NCBI GenBank assembly: GCA_010093685.1
Contig: MU006220.1
Span: 1,395,502-1,459,501, forward strand
Reading direction: 5' to 3'
DNA from: Ophiobolus disseminans
Taxonomy: Eukaryota; Ascomycota; Dothideomycetes; Pleosporales; Phaeosphaeriaceae
Length of the DNA: 64,000 nt
Below the pieces are notes generated by a model that was given only the letters and a program-made list of their open reading frames with translations, made no database searches and was not told the origin of the DNA. The translations under genes were made by a program, and so were the position numbers. Below are positions 10,645-21,835 of this stretch, one piece after another (position 1 is the stretch's first letter; the number at the start of each line of letters is the position of its first letter).

Positions 10645-10995
10645 TTACCATCTGAAGAATACAGCGCTAGAGATCTGTAGCAATAGCATGATGTCAACAT
10701 AATACATGACTACAATAGAAGCTGTGTGCCTAGTTGTTGACATGATGCCAGTAATGTACGGTAGTAGAAACCGCGTACCCAGCCCTGGAGTTGTTGAGGA
10801 AGGACCTCGGGGGCAGGCGGCATTGGAGCCCGAAGCACAGGGCAGTTGTCGGGCTGCTCTTGCGCACTAAACTCTTTTAGGTGCTGCTGCCTATTCTATC
10901 TGCAGCACCTTACCTCGGCAGGCACAGGTTGACGTCCTCTCCAGTGGGTTGCCTCCTCTCTCTTGACCGAAAAAACAGCCCTGCCTGCACGTCTA
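10645..10995. other. Intergenic, GC-balanced, no gene seen
   Basis: No coding frame, tRNA or clear promoter motif is visible. The GC-balanced text changes abruptly into AT-only DNA near 10996, which suggests the edge of an inserted and mutated repeat. Confidence 0.5.
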
Positions 10996-11450
10996 GAAGA
11001 GCCTCAACTTAGGTCTTATTTTAACTATCTCTAACAACTTAGTCATATAACTCTCATCTCAAATATCTAGAGACTAACTTAATATCTTAATTGTTTTCTA
11101 ATATATATTATTTATTTAGAATAATACTATTACCTTTAACTTTTTTGAAATAACTAACTACAACTAAGGAACTATAGTAGATTACTTGGATTATTAATCT
11201 GATAGTAATTTATATTTATTAGTATTTCTAATCTTTACTTATTTATATTATAATTTATATTATAGCTCTGTCCTTATAGGTATATTATTTATAATTCTAA
11301 TACTGAAGCTTTATATGTATTTAGCTACTCTATACTCTAAGCTTATATCTAGATAGTACTTACTCTCTAATAAATACTTTCTTAAAACGTGTACCTTAGT
11401 ATTATCTAAACCTACTTGTACTTATAAAGTCGAATCGCGGTAATAGTAGA
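10996..11450. repeat. AT-rich, RIP-like degenerate repeat island
   Basis: About 450 bp of almost pure A/T with stops in every frame and many TA dinucleotides, unlike the flanks. This is the usual appearance of transposon remnants after repeat-induced point mutation in ascomycetes. It contains ttatatctagata near 11343, a word also found in the island at 15236-15392. No transposon ends or coding remnants are readable. Confidence 0.6.
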
Positions 11451-11509
11451 GCGGGTAGCATATCTATAGATATCGCATCTTCGTCAATTCTACAAAATAT
11501 TTGCGCGAA

Positions 11510-13523
11510 ATGCTTTCCATCCAGCACGACAGCGAGCACGCGCGCCACGCAGTTGATGAGACAGCGTCGCTTCTCGAAAGTGATCGCTGCAATGATGATG
11601 GGGGCGTTGTGAATAATACGATAGCGAACACTCTATCCATTCCGAATCGTGGAGCGACTGCAAGACAACGGAGTTTCAACAAGGCTCGCTTCATCATCTT
11701 GATCGTTCTCGTCATCTTCATTATCGATTTAGCCTTCTGCTTGATTAGCGCACCACAGACTGAAATCTTCGAACACATCATCTGCGAAGCTTACTATGAG
11801 AGCAATTCACCACTTCTTACATCTACGAGATCTCGTTGGAGTGAACCTAGTTCAGGTTGTATCGTGGATGGCGTGCAATCGGAACTCGCAACACTGAAAC
11901 AGGTGAAAGAGACACTGGATATGATACCCTGTAAGTCTTTCTAGATCATTTTCAAGACTAGTGTGCATGCGTAGTACATACGAGTGCGTTGATTCGCACA
12001 TTGAGGAGTGTTGGAGTTGTAATCCATGGATGCATCCTTCATCACGCATTGGCTAACATCGGATATCGTACTGTAGCTCTCATCTTGGCTGTACCATACG
12101 GGATCCTCGCCGATACATTTGGTCGCAAGCCGATCATGCTCATGAGCATGATTGGAATCGCAGCTGAGACGCTTTTCGACGTGCTGATCTGTAGGTGATT
12201 CGACTTCCCCTCGACCTTTAGGAACTAACATCGAGCCATCAAACAGGCTGGCTGCCACAAGTTTTCAAAGTTCGCATGATCTGGGGAACGCCGGTGTTGC
12301 AAGTCCTTGGCGGTGGTATAGCAGTGACGAATTCTATGCTCTACACGAGTAAGCGACCAAATTCTTTACAACGCATTATTGTCTTCACGCATTGTGAAGC
12401 GATTGTAGTTCTTTTAATCATCTCTCTTGAAGTCATCGCACTCAGTAACCCGTAGCTAACTATATGCTCAGTGGTGGCAGATTATCTCGAGCCGACAGAC
12501 CGGTAAGTTAAACTTCGTCCGCATCTTAACTGCCACTCCCGTTGTCTCTTAAAGCTAGCTATGCCTGACTTACCTATCCTAGAGCCAACGCACTCTACTT
12601 GATTTCAGCTAGCAGCCTCCTAGGAGGAGCCACCGGAAACACACTGGCTGCTATATTGATGAGGATAAATTCTTGGCTCCCGATACTGATCGGCGTCAGT
12701 GTAATCTTTCTATCGCCTCTATTCATCTTGCTTCTTCCGGAAACGATGAAGGCAGACCCGTGCTCCCTTAACACAAACACGAATCTCACCCAGCCTGCAA
12801 GGAACAGTACTGAAAGAGTTCGCGATGGACTCCAGGGTCTCTTGACAAGACTGAATATGTCGAGGAGCGTTGTATGTACGAATACAAATGTTATGCTCAT
12901 AGTATTCGCATTCTTCCTTACAGGAATTGTGGACCAGTCAAGCACGCTTCAGCTGCAATACGTGCGGAAATCATTTGGCTGGAGTTATTCCCGTGTAAGT
13001 TATCCTCAAGCATCGCTACATTGCTAGCAATCTAACGCGAATGAGTTAGGGTGCCTTGATTGTTTCTAGCCTACCATCCGGTCTAGATGTGGTACTATTT
13101 TTGATCTTGCTCCCTCTTTTGGACAGGTTCATGTTGAAAACCATGCACCTTCTTCCATCTATAAAGGACCTGATCATGCTACGCGCTAGTGCCGGCATAT
13201 TGGCATTTGGCTCGCTCCTTTTCGCATTATCCTCCGGAACGCTTCCTCTGGTCACTTCAATTGTAGTGCTCACACTTGGTGATGGAATAGAGGTCGCGAT
13301 GCGCAGTCTCTTAACTTCACTTATACCGCCTCTCCAAGTGAGTACAGTCTATACCAGCGTCACTGTTATTTCTAGTGCAGGAGGAATCATTGCAGGCCCG
13401 ATTCTTGCAACGACGTTCAGAGAAGGAATAAGGATTGGCGGGCATTGGATTGCTCTACCATTCTATGTTGTCACTGCGCTTTCTTTCCTCATTCTCATTA
13501 CAGTTTCCTATATTCGTCTGTGA
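11510..13523 (+). CDS. MFS transporter, probable efflux pump of the NRPS locus
   Basis: Plasma-membrane proton-driven transporter of the major facilitator superfamily. Model: exons 11510-11930, 12077-12190, 12247-12348, 12472-12502, 12583-12994, 13050-13523; 517 aa. The introns have gtaagt-type donors and CTAAC branch points, and every junction restores family text: LAVPYGILADTFGRKP (motif A, loop 2-3) spans the exon 1/2 join, and CWLPQVFKVRMIW spans the exon 2/3 join. A hydrophilic N-terminus of about 65 residues precedes the first membrane segment (FIILIVLVIFIIDLAF). Several further hydrophobic segments follow, with a charged central loop after LLLPETM. The start is the first ATG in frame. 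The P450 lies tail to tail, 81 bp from its stop. Position beside the NRPS and P450 suggests export of the peptide or self-protection; the substrate is not readable. Confidence 0.88.
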
Positions 13524-13604
13524 AATACACACAAGGAGATAGATACAGGTCGCAGCAATACCAAAATTTGACCACCACAGCGCATGAATTTATATCTATT
13601 GTAT

Positions 13605-15192
13605 CTATACAGTAGGTAGGGATATGGATTTGAGCAAGAGGTTACAGCGCTGATCTCGTGGCAAAGCGTTCTGAGTGCCTAGTTGAGCCATGGACCAACT
13701 TGTTGTTCCTGAACACGAATCCACGCCTACCTCATACTGCATTAAAATACCAACTACGAAGTGTTTGATACTCGCTTGTGCGAAAGGTTTGCCCAGACAC
13801 AAACGCGCACCGTATCCGAAAGGTATATGGCATGACTGCATTGCACAAAGGACGTCTCCCTCAGCATCTAGCCAACGTTCGGGGTTGTAGGCTTGTGGGT
13901 TTGGGAAAACATCTGACCTGTGATGTAAAGCGAGTGTTGATGCTGACACAATTGTCTGCATTCAATGCTTAATGATTAGCTTACACGACTGTGCTAGGGA
14001 ATATTGGAAGACTTACGTTAGCTGGAATCAGAATACCATCATATGTTCTGGTTGTAGGCACGACCCTTTCTGCTCTACCGCTGGATAGCGGATGAAGCCG
14101 GCTTGATTCGGTGATGCAAGCATCTAAGACTGGAGAAGACTGGAGAAGACCGAATGCAGGAAGACCATCTTCTTGGAGTGGCATCGCAGAGAGCTCAGCA
14201 CGGATTCGTTTCTGCCACTCTGGGTAGTTGGCTAGATTCCAAAGTGTATAAGTGAGGGCTAAGGCTACCGTTGATTGCGCCGCATGTATATTGTCTAAAA
14301 GTTCCGCTGCAATCCACGATTTGGATAATGGCTTGCCATTCGGCGTAGTAGTTGTAGTGAGCAGATAGAGTAGCGAATTGACAGCTACATCTGCAGGGTT
14401 CCGCGCAGCGTCGTCAACCTTCCTCATGTTCCAGTCAGCTAGCTCCTTATCGGCGGCCAAGAACTCGGGTTTATTTTTGCAGTATGAGAACATAAAGTTC
14501 AAAGCTTTACGCGCTACAGGGAAGTTGTAGAAGAAGTTGTTCCAGAGTTCTGCTTTGATCCATCCTGCGAGTTTTGTCCGCTCCAAGCACGTTTCATGCT
14601 CAATCGTCTGGGTGGAAAGTTCGGGGCCGTACAAAAGTCTTGTAACGTTGTCGAAAGCGAAGAAGTTACAGACGACTAGTATGTCCAATGTTGCGTAGCT
14701 GTTTTCGGTGCGTCTTGCTAGCTGCTCCAGAGTCTTCTTGACGTTGTCTCGAACAGGTTGCAGCATAGTAGGCTTAAAGACGGACGCGGGTCTGTAAAAG
14801 GCAATAGTACGCTTCACTACATCTTGGTGCTCCTTCGCACCAAGAGTACTGAAGATAGATCGATTGGAGTATGCCAGGAAGTTATCGAAATACTGGCTTT
14901 TCGGGAGTCTGCAAGTGGAACCATATATCTCCCTTGTCGAAACAATGTCGGAGAAGGATATTTCACCCGGCGCGATCAGGACAACATTACCGTAGCGTTG
15001 GTGCCACTCGTGAATCTTCTGTACTCTACGAAGCCGCACATCGTGCCAGAGTGTCCAATATTGAGTAATCTTGCACACTCTAGGTCCAGGGATATGCCTG
15101 TATGGCGAGAAGCGTAGAGCAAAGATAGATCTGGTAATAACAAGAGCGAAGAAGAAGAAAATTGTCCACACTAGAATGATAGTTAGAGACAT
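13605..15192 (-). CDS. Cytochrome P450 monooxygenase, tailoring enzyme candidate
   Basis: Heme-thiolate monooxygenase anchored in the ER. Two exons, 15192-14017 and 13955-13605, joined in phase 0 across a 61-nt intron; 508 aa, the usual fungal length. The N-terminus is a hydrophobic anchor (TIILVWTIFFFFALVI) followed by HIPGP. Further landmarks are the K-helix ESSR, PERW, and the heme loop FGYGARLCLG with its ligand at Cys445. The I-helix reads AAQST where most P450s have (A/G)Gx(D/E)T, so the acid of the acid-alcohol pair is missing. It is tail to tail with the MFS gene and next to the NRPS, so oxidation of the peptide is the natural inference. The CYP family is not assigned. Confidence 0.92.
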
Positions 15193-15235
15193 TTACAATA
15201 CAAGACGCGTGTTAAGAAGAAAAGATTGTTACATC

Positions 15236-15392
15236 TGAAGTATAGAACAAACTAGTGTTTACATTAGTAATAATAGTATCTTATAAGTTATATCTAGATA
15301 TTGTTCTATATATATTTTACATATAACTCTTTATTAAGTACTATTCTTGTTTTTAGAGATTATCTAGGTAAGTTTATATTTTTACTAACAAA
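15236..15392. repeat. Second AT-rich, RIP-like island
   Basis: About 155 bp of A/T-dominated DNA upstream of the P450. It shares ttatatctagata and similar TA-rich words with the island at 10996-11450. Together the two islands bracket the MFS/P450 pair. Probably remnants of one mutated repeat family. Confidence 0.5.
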
Positions 15393-17136
15393 TGCATGCG
15401 GTATGCGGCATGCGGCATACTCTACTCTAGTTTCTCAGCCTGATCGCCTTTGAACGCCTTAAAACGCCACTCACGCCCCGCTTCATGCCTGCTTTACTAA
15501 CCAGCGTCTACCTCCATCTTGTTCCGCCTATCAATCACAGCTTTACTTCTATCTACCGCTACAGCCCGTCTTGCAATCCGTTTCAATATTAGCACATACG
15601 CCTTTCCAAGGTTAACTCGCCGGACTTAGCATAGATCGCCGGATTTAGCATGGAGCCTCATTTAGATGGCTCCCGAGGTTGATTTCACTACCATTCGCGT
15701 ACATGCGAGAATCTAGACTCCTGCATAGCTCCCTCAAATAAGCAGTTGTGGAACGCGAGCCAATTTTCGTTCACCGGTCGTTATGCACGGCTACTCCATG
15801 CCTACCTGGGCACCTATCACTCAAAGCAACGTTGACAAACCCCACTAGCTCTCCACTTCAGCCTGGTCATGTGGAAGAAGTATCTCGTCCAATCGTTACC
15901 GCCAGCTCAAGAATAGGAAAGCGAACATACGCGTTGTATGTCGTCAAGCATTTCTTGGCCATGGCAGTCCAGTGACCATAGTGTGCGACGAGAACAGGCT
16001 CTTATTCACCAGACCAACGACTACAGAGTCGAGAAGGAGGCGGCGAAATGAAGCCCAGAGACGCCGAGGATACTTGGATCGACTGTCAGATCACACCTTC
16101 GATGGCGAACATGGTGGGGCAGCTGCAAGATGTGAATGGCTGCAAGCCTTGGCCAGGACCTGCCAGAAACACTACCGAGAGATGGGGTAGGATTCTGAGT
16201 GTGGTGGGGAACGCGAGCTCACATGTGACACAGAGTTCTAGAGGCTTTAACGTCTACGTTGAGGAGGGGCAGTGGAGTTAGTGGGAAGTGCAAGTACGGA
16301 GGGAGGAAAGGGAAAAGTAGTTTGGGTGGGCAGGATGGTACATGCATATCTTTCAAAACGATCCTCTCTGGTGTCATCTATGGATGCTCGTAATTCGCGT
16401 CGTTGACAGTCCTTGTTCCTCCCACAAAGTCTAAACAACCGTCGTTTGCATGATCACATGTTCAAAATGGAATCATGAGTTAAGAAGCGATGAAGTTTGT
16501 TTTGATGATGTGATATGTGCACCCCAAGTCAACAGAAGTGACAAAACAAATGACAATAAAAATATGAGAGTGCTCGTGACCTCCAGAAGTCTCACGTTGA
16601 TAGGCGGGTTGGAAGGTCCAGCTCAAACCTCGAGATCAGTTGGAAAGACGCTGGCTGCGCCGAAGAGGAAGAAAGTGGATGATGAGGCTGAGAATTTTAT
16701 GATGCTAGCATTGATTTGATGCCCAGGTGTGAGGCTCTTACCTCCCGAGGTCTTCAGATTAGCCCACTCGGTCTCAACGAGTCTGTGTCGTGCTGCGCTG
16801 ATTTACGGAAGGACGACAGGAAGGCCTTGAACGTTTTCCAACGGGTGTCGACATTTTGTGAGGTCGATAAGGCGAAGGTGGTGAAACTCCTGTGACGTCA
16901 GAGGGCGCAATGTGTTGGAGCAAGCGCGATTCAAGAACTCGAAATAGGCAGACAACCTTGGAACAGTTACCCTGAGTAGACCTGCCTGCATCCAGAGATA
17001 GGATAGCAGAGCCGTGATCCAGTTTTCCGACAGCTAAAGTTGACCCCAAATTTGATATCGAAAATGTAGTAAATAATCAACAGGCCACGAATATCGGTGC
17101 GATCAAAACCTCACCCCAATCCATCGTCCAAACCCC
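15393..17136. other. Intergenic, no gene recognised
   Basis: Only short frames without recognisable domains. Near 15398-15418 there is a triplicated GCGGCAT-like word, and at 15618-15655 a 19-bp tandem duplication. GC content returns to normal after 15400. It separates the NRPS locus from the core genes to the right. Confidence 0.5.
15618..15655. repeat. 19-bp tandem duplication
   Basis: Two adjacent copies, cgccggacttagcatagat (15618-15636) and cgccggatttagcatggag (15637-15655), differing at three positions. Function unknown. Confidence 0.7.
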
Positions 17137-17967
17137 ATGAACATCATTTTGCACCCAAACCCATCGCACAGCACCATGTCAGACGCCTGGTTCTCCTCCA
17201 AACTCGCCCCAGACGGCGACACCACAGACGGCTGCCACCCGGACGAAGCCACAGCCCTCGCAGCCTACCTGCACAAAACCTCCACCGCATCCGAAGCCGC
17301 TCAAGCCATCACGCGCCCCATCGCCACCGCCGAAGACCCCAAATTCGATCTTCCCCGCATCTACAGCTTGCTGCAAGATGCATTTGTAGAGCTCCCAGCC
17401 GAAAATATCGAGCTATTGGTAGCACTGCTTCAAGCCATCGAGGACCTACCAGCACTGGATTTCAGCGCTGTTACCGAGAAAGAAAGGCCAGATGATACGC
17501 TCTGGAAAGGTCTCCCGGGCTTCGGTCATCAGTGGTATGATGTTGGGTATCGATCTGGAAGCTGGAAAACGGACGCCAAAGTAAGTATCGCACCAGCGCG
17601 TGATGCTCTACGAGCTGGGCACGTTAGGAGAGCGGAGGTCGAGGCGCGGCTAGCCATGGCCGGCCTTGCGAGTATTCCGATCAGCTGGGGTTACGAAGTG
17701 GTTGTTGACTCTTTGGAGGGCAACGACGTGCTGCTGGATTTCGAGGTCCTGGCTGCGGCGGAGTGGTTTGTGATATGTGCGCGGCGGTTCCGGGATGGTG
17801 CGGATATGGGCGAGAAGACGTATGCGATCAAGGAGGGGATGAGTTTGGAGAGGTGGGAGGTGTGGGAAACACGGTTAGGAGATTTGCAGAGACAGGCGGG
17901 AGTTGTGGGTCGTGCGGCGACGAGGGCGCTTGATGCTATGCGTGCAGTCGATGGAGAGCGGATGTGA
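17137..17967 (+). CDS. DUF3632-like fungal protein of unknown function
   Basis: Intronless, 276 aa. The helical, acidic text (ELLVALLQAIEDLP, then a helical C-terminal half with AAEWFVICARRFRD) resembles the fungal DUF3632 family, whose function is not known; this assignment is from memory of the family style and is only moderately sure. An internal ATG at 17176 has the better context (caccATG) and gives 263 aa starting MSDAWFSSKL; it may be the true start. No signal peptide or membrane segment. It converges with the App1 gene. Confidence 0.75.
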   Translation: MNIILHPNPSHSTMSDAWFSSKLAPDGDTTDGCHPDEATALAAYLHKTSTASEAAQAITRPIATAEDPKFDLPRIYSLLQDAFVELPAENIELLVALLQAIEDLPALDFSAVTEKERPDDTLWKGLPGFGHQWYDVGYRSGSWKTDAKVSIAPARDALRAGHVRRAEVEARLAMAGLASIPISWGYEVVVDSLEGNDVLLDFEVLAAAEWFVICARRFRDGADMGEKTYAIKEGMSLERWEVWETRLGDLQRQAGVVGRAATRALDAMRAVDGERM

Positions 17968-18658
17968 GGGCTGGACATGTAACATGGAATACTTAGGTTT
18001 CTTGAATAGATACGAATACATAATGTAGGCCTGCGAACTGGGAAGTAAACGTGACATCTTCCGTTCAAGAGCAAGAAGTCGGCCGCAGGAACAGTCCCCT
18101 CCAATCACACACCACACCCCTTCACTCCCAAAATCACAATCACACATATATTCCCCAAACCATATTTAATCCACATCAATTCATTTCCTTTCTCCTCTTA
18201 CTAATGTGCCATACCACTTCCAAACCAACTCGCCTAGACGTGCGTCCTTCCTACAAAAGACGCCTGACAGACCGCTCCCTCACTACATCCCCTCTACCTA
18301 TCCTTATGGCAGATGCCACAAAGCTTAACATCGGGCATATTCGGGTATCCGCAATACGAACAATTCCACTGCTGGGACGACATTATTGCACTGGAGGTGT
18401 GCTTATGTGTGCTCGGTGGTGTAGCTTGACTTGAAATTTACAACGGTCGTTGATAGGGTTGAGGTTCGTGCTAGTGGGAGGGTGGTGGTGGTGGTGGTGA
18501 GACAAAACAGAGAAGGCGATAAAAAGTCGAGAAAACACGGGGGACGTGAAGACCATGAAGGGTGACAATGTACATAAAGTATCCACAACGTTTTGTGGTG
18601 GGTGTTAAGAACAATGTGTCATTAATATACGTGACCGCTCTAACATCTCCAATCGCAC
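17968..18658. other. Intergenic between convergent genes, with (GGT)6 tract
   Basis: No gene seen. Holds a (ggt)6 microsatellite at 18481-18498. It should contain the 3' UTRs of the DUF3632-like and App1 genes. Confidence 0.5.
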
Positions 18659-21600
18659 TCATTCAGAAAACCCATCACTCCGCTTTCCATTTTCATTCCG
18701 CTTCTTTGACCGTCGTTCGGCTTCCTTGATGATGCGCTCCGCTTCCGCGATAGCATCGGTTCCCACTCTCCAAGTCCTCAGCAAGACTCCTCTTTCATTC
18801 ATGATCTCCTCTGCCTTTGCCCACCGTTGGCGCCACATTTGCTCTCTTTTGTTTACATATGGGCCTTGCCCATCGCCACCGCCGTTCATGCCAAGCGTTG
18901 AGCCCGTGTTTGTGCGGTTGATGCCTTGACGTGGTGAGGAGGTCGAATACGGCTGTGATGTTTGCGCGGATGTGATTTGCGGACGAGAGTGGTAGGGAAC
19001 GTTGGGTGCATGTTGCCATGCTGAGGATGCTTTGTTGCCAACGTAAGAGACGGCGCTCGCAGCTCCATCGCGTCGACGTGGAGGGGGAGGAGGTGGTGGA
19101 CCTCGCCGTCCGCTGCCTGAATCCGTGTTGGTGGGGGCTGCTTGCTCGGATCCATCTTGCGATCTCAGGGCTGGCAGGCTGCTATAGACAGACCAGAGTT
19201 TATCGCGAGCCATGCCTGCATATGACTGCTCAGATTGGGACTGCTCCGAGCCACTGAAGCTTGGTTTGCGCGCAATAGGAGGTTTTGAGGAGTTTGATGT
19301 GGTTGGATTGCGGGCAGCAACAGTTTGCTGCGAAAGTGGACTCGGCTGGTTGACCGAGTTGGATAGTCGACGAGGTTTTGGTGGTGCAGGTGGCCTAGAC
19401 GATGACGGCGATGGGGTCGTAGATGCATTCAAATCGCCCGACGTGCTTCGTAGTCCTATTGGCTTCCTGGGTGGAGGAGGCGCGGACCTCGTACTAGTGG
19501 TCGATGCTACTGACATGCGATGTGCCTGTGTTTCAGTTTCCGTGTCTGTATTCACGCGTCGAATAGATGGGCGAGGAACTGGTTCATCGTCCGATGAGAG
19601 ATCGATGAGGTTACCAACAGCTGGGGCCGGGGATGAATTGGTGGACGAGGGCTTGCGATTCGGAAGCTTTGGGCGCATTTCAGGATGATCCTGGTCCACC
19701 TGCGGGAACATTGACTTTGACCGCTTCTGCTGGTCCTCGTCCATCTCACGTAGTGATGCTGCTATGGCTGCTTTTAGTTCAGGGTCATGCTCTTCCGAAG
19801 GCCGTGTCCTGCTGGCCACAGATCCGCTTGTACGTCCGCCTCGATCAGGCGAGGACGAAGATGAGGACGATCGACCTCCAGACATGGGACCGATAGAGGG
19901 ATCGAAAAACCCGCCAGGCTCCGATGTCGTAACGTCACGAATGAACACGGCAGCGACACGCCCCGGATTCTCGAGTACGAAATCCGTGTATACCTCTAGA
20001 TCCGCTTCGCCGCTATCTCCAATCAAAATGAAGTTCCTTTCGGGAAAGTCGCGAGCAATCTTGTCCAGGGTGGATTTCTTGCGTTCTGCAACCGGTTCAA
20101 AGATACCTTGAAGCATGCCGCTGTATTGTTTCAAGTGGAAAGAACCTGGTGGAAGGCCGGCTAGGGCGAAGTACTTTGAAATGACCGGAAACAGTTGCCA
20201 TGGCGAGTTTGAGACATAATGGAACTTCACGCCTAGGTCTGCCATTGCACTGTACCACTCCCTAACGCCGTCAATGGTCAAGTCGCCAAGATCACGGATG
20301 AAGGCGTTGCGGAAGATCTCTCTCGCGCCACTGCTGATAGCAGAGTGCTTGATCGTATCGTCAATGTCGCTTATCACGCTTATGCCTTGCGAGTCCGTGA
20401 TGATGACCTCCTCAGTGGCCGATAGTTCTTCCGACGCCAGAATCCGCACATGCGTTGGGACGAAATCCAATGCTGCGGACATGCTAAAGTGCCCGGACCC
20501 GTTGGTATAAATAGTGCGTTGCTTCGATATTTTGTCATTGTAGAAGAAAATGCTGATTGGTGTATTGGCCATTGGGACAGCTAAAAAGTGCCGTAGCCTT
20601 TGCATCAGCCGTTGGTTGGCTTCAGCAAGTTCCGACGCATTCATGTCGGCCGGGTGATTCCAAGACGCTCGTTTTTGCAAAGGTGTAGGTACAAACTTAT
20701 CGTCATCCCGGAGGGAGTTGCGGGATGTAGTGTGTGAGAGATGGCCTGCCGTTGAGCTCCCTAGCGTGCGTATACTATCTCGGCTCTGCGTTCGGTACAA
20801 CTGTGTATCATCGTCACCCCCTCGAGTTGGCTTCTCGCTGTATCCGCCCTTGGCAGCAACCGCAGCTTCTTTCTCTCCTTTGCGTAGAATTTGTTCGGCC
20901 TCTTTGGCAGCCAACTCTTCGTCTCGCTGTGCCTGTCGCTCTCGATGTCCTTCCCGAATAGTGTGTCCTGGACTGGTATCGCGGCTGCTCCCCGCGGAAG
21001 TAGCGGCAGCGGGTGGCGCCTGTATTCCAACCAGCTGGCGCGCGAGGCCAATGAACAGGCGTTGCTTCCTGGACATCTGGCCCTTGAACGGCGAGTATAT
21101 CCAGCCGCGAACGTCAACGTCTACGACGGCATTGTCGTCCTCGTAGTTTTCCCATTGCTTCTTCCAGAATTCGGCATCTCCAGCACCAACAGTGTCGCGT
21201 ACGTCGCGCCCGTCGCCGTCGACCTCCTGGATCGTCCCTGGCTCTGCTTCTGGTTTTCTCTTGATGTGTTTCCGCGCATAGCTGGGGAAGAGTATCATCT
21301 CTTCTTCTCCACTTCTGACCACGGCCGCGTCCGGAAAGCCCCCCGGGGTGTCATCCTCGAACTTGTAGTTCTCCTCGTTGCCCCTCCAGCTTGGCTTGTA
21401 TTGCTGCGTGTACGTCTGCCTAAGCTCGTTCGCTGCCTTGAGATATCCTGCAAGTTTCTGTCTCCTCCCACCCGACTCGTAGCTGTCTTGATAGGACATG
21501 GCGCCTTTGCTCGGTTCGCTGCTTGCTGCGCCTTTTGCTATCTCGCGGCGTCGCAGCCTTGCTTCATTCTCGAGGTAGTTTGTGCTTATCAGTCTTCGTG

Positions 21601-21835
21601 TATGCCCGCGCAGTCGCTGGAGGATGCTCGGCCTCTTCTTGAGCTTGAGCGCTTGGCGGGAGACGATGTATTTGTAGATGCGAGACTGGGCGCGGTGTTT
21701 CAGTGAAGGGAAGGTCTCGTGGCGGAGTTTGGACAGGCGGTCGCGGGCGCGTGCTCGGGTGTGGGGGAACAGGTAGCGCAGGAGCAAGGATTCACCGTGA
21801 GCAGCAGGCTTGCGGCGAAAGGGGGAGTTGGGCAT
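18659..21835 (-). CDS. APP1: App1-type phosphatidate phosphatase
   Basis: Mg-dependent phosphatidate phosphatase of the App1 (DUF2183) family, which makes diacylglycerol at cortical actin patches and links lipid signalling to endocytosis. The catalytic DxDxT motif is SDIDDTIKHSA near 20352-20375, about residue 490. It is followed by the family text WYSAMADLGVKFHYVSNSPW and, further on, FILIGDSGEADLEVY. The long C-terminal tail is Ser/Pro-rich with several polyproline stretches (GPPPPPPPRRR), typical SH3-domain ligands. It ends in a charged helix. From this ATG the protein has 1,058 aa, without introns. The frame is open up to 22018, but the extra 61 codons are Cys-rich and look non-coding; a later ATG at 21499 (MSYQDSYESGGRRQ) is also credible, since related proteins begin near this text. 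Confidence 0.9.
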   Translation of the reverse strand: MPNSPFRRKPAAHGESLLLRYLFPHTRARARDRLSKLRHETFPSLKHRAQSRIYKYIVSRQALKLKKRPSILQRLRGHTRRLISTNYLENEARLRRREIAKGAASSEPSKGAMSYQDSYESGGRRQKLAGYLKAANELRQTYTQQYKPSWRGNEENYKFEDDTPGGFPDAAVVRSGEEEMILFPSYARKHIKRKPEAEPGTIQEVDGDGRDVRDTVGAGDAEFWKKQWENYEDDNAVVDVDVRGWIYSPFKGQMSRKQRLFIGLARQLVGIQAPPAAATSAGSSRDTSPGHTIREGHRERQAQRDEELAAKEAEQILRKGEKEAAVAAKGGYSEKPTRGGDDDTQLYRTQSRDSIRTLGSSTAGHLSHTTSRNSLRDDDKFVPTPLQKRASWNHPADMNASELAEANQRLMQRLRHFLAVPMANTPISIFFYNDKISKQRTIYTNGSGHFSMSAALDFVPTHVRILASEELSATEEVIITDSQGISVISDIDDTIKHSAISSGAREIFRNAFIRDLGDLTIDGVREWYSAMADLGVKFHYVSNSPWQLFPVISKYFALAGLPPGSFHLKQYSGMLQGIFEPVAERKKSTLDKIARDFPERNFILIGDSGEADLEVYTDFVLENPGRVAAVFIRDVTTSEPGGFFDPSIGPMSGGRSSSSSSSPDRGGRTSGSVASRTRPSEEHDPELKAAIAASLREMDEDQQKRSKSMFPQVDQDHPEMRPKLPNRKPSSTNSSPAPAVGNLIDLSSDDEPVPRPSIRRVNTDTETETQAHRMSVASTTSTRSAPPPPRKPIGLRSTSGDLNASTTPSPSSSRPPAPPKPRRLSNSVNQPSPLSQQTVAARNPTTSNSSKPPIARKPSFSGSEQSQSEQSYAGMARDKLWSVYSSLPALRSQDGSEQAAPTNTDSGSGRRGPPPPPPPRRRDGAASAVSYVGNKASSAWQHAPNVPYHSRPQITSAQTSQPYSTSSPRQGINRTNTGSTLGMNGGGDGQGPYVNKREQMWRQRWAKAEEIMNERGVLLRTWRVGTDAIAEAERIIKEAERRSKKRNENGKRSDGFSE

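Noticed and set aside
20891..21706. 271-codon plus-strand frame antisense to App1
   Set aside because: It lies wholly over the App1 coding frame, has a Leu/Val/Cys-rich shadow composition and no domain; the App1 text on the other strand is clear.
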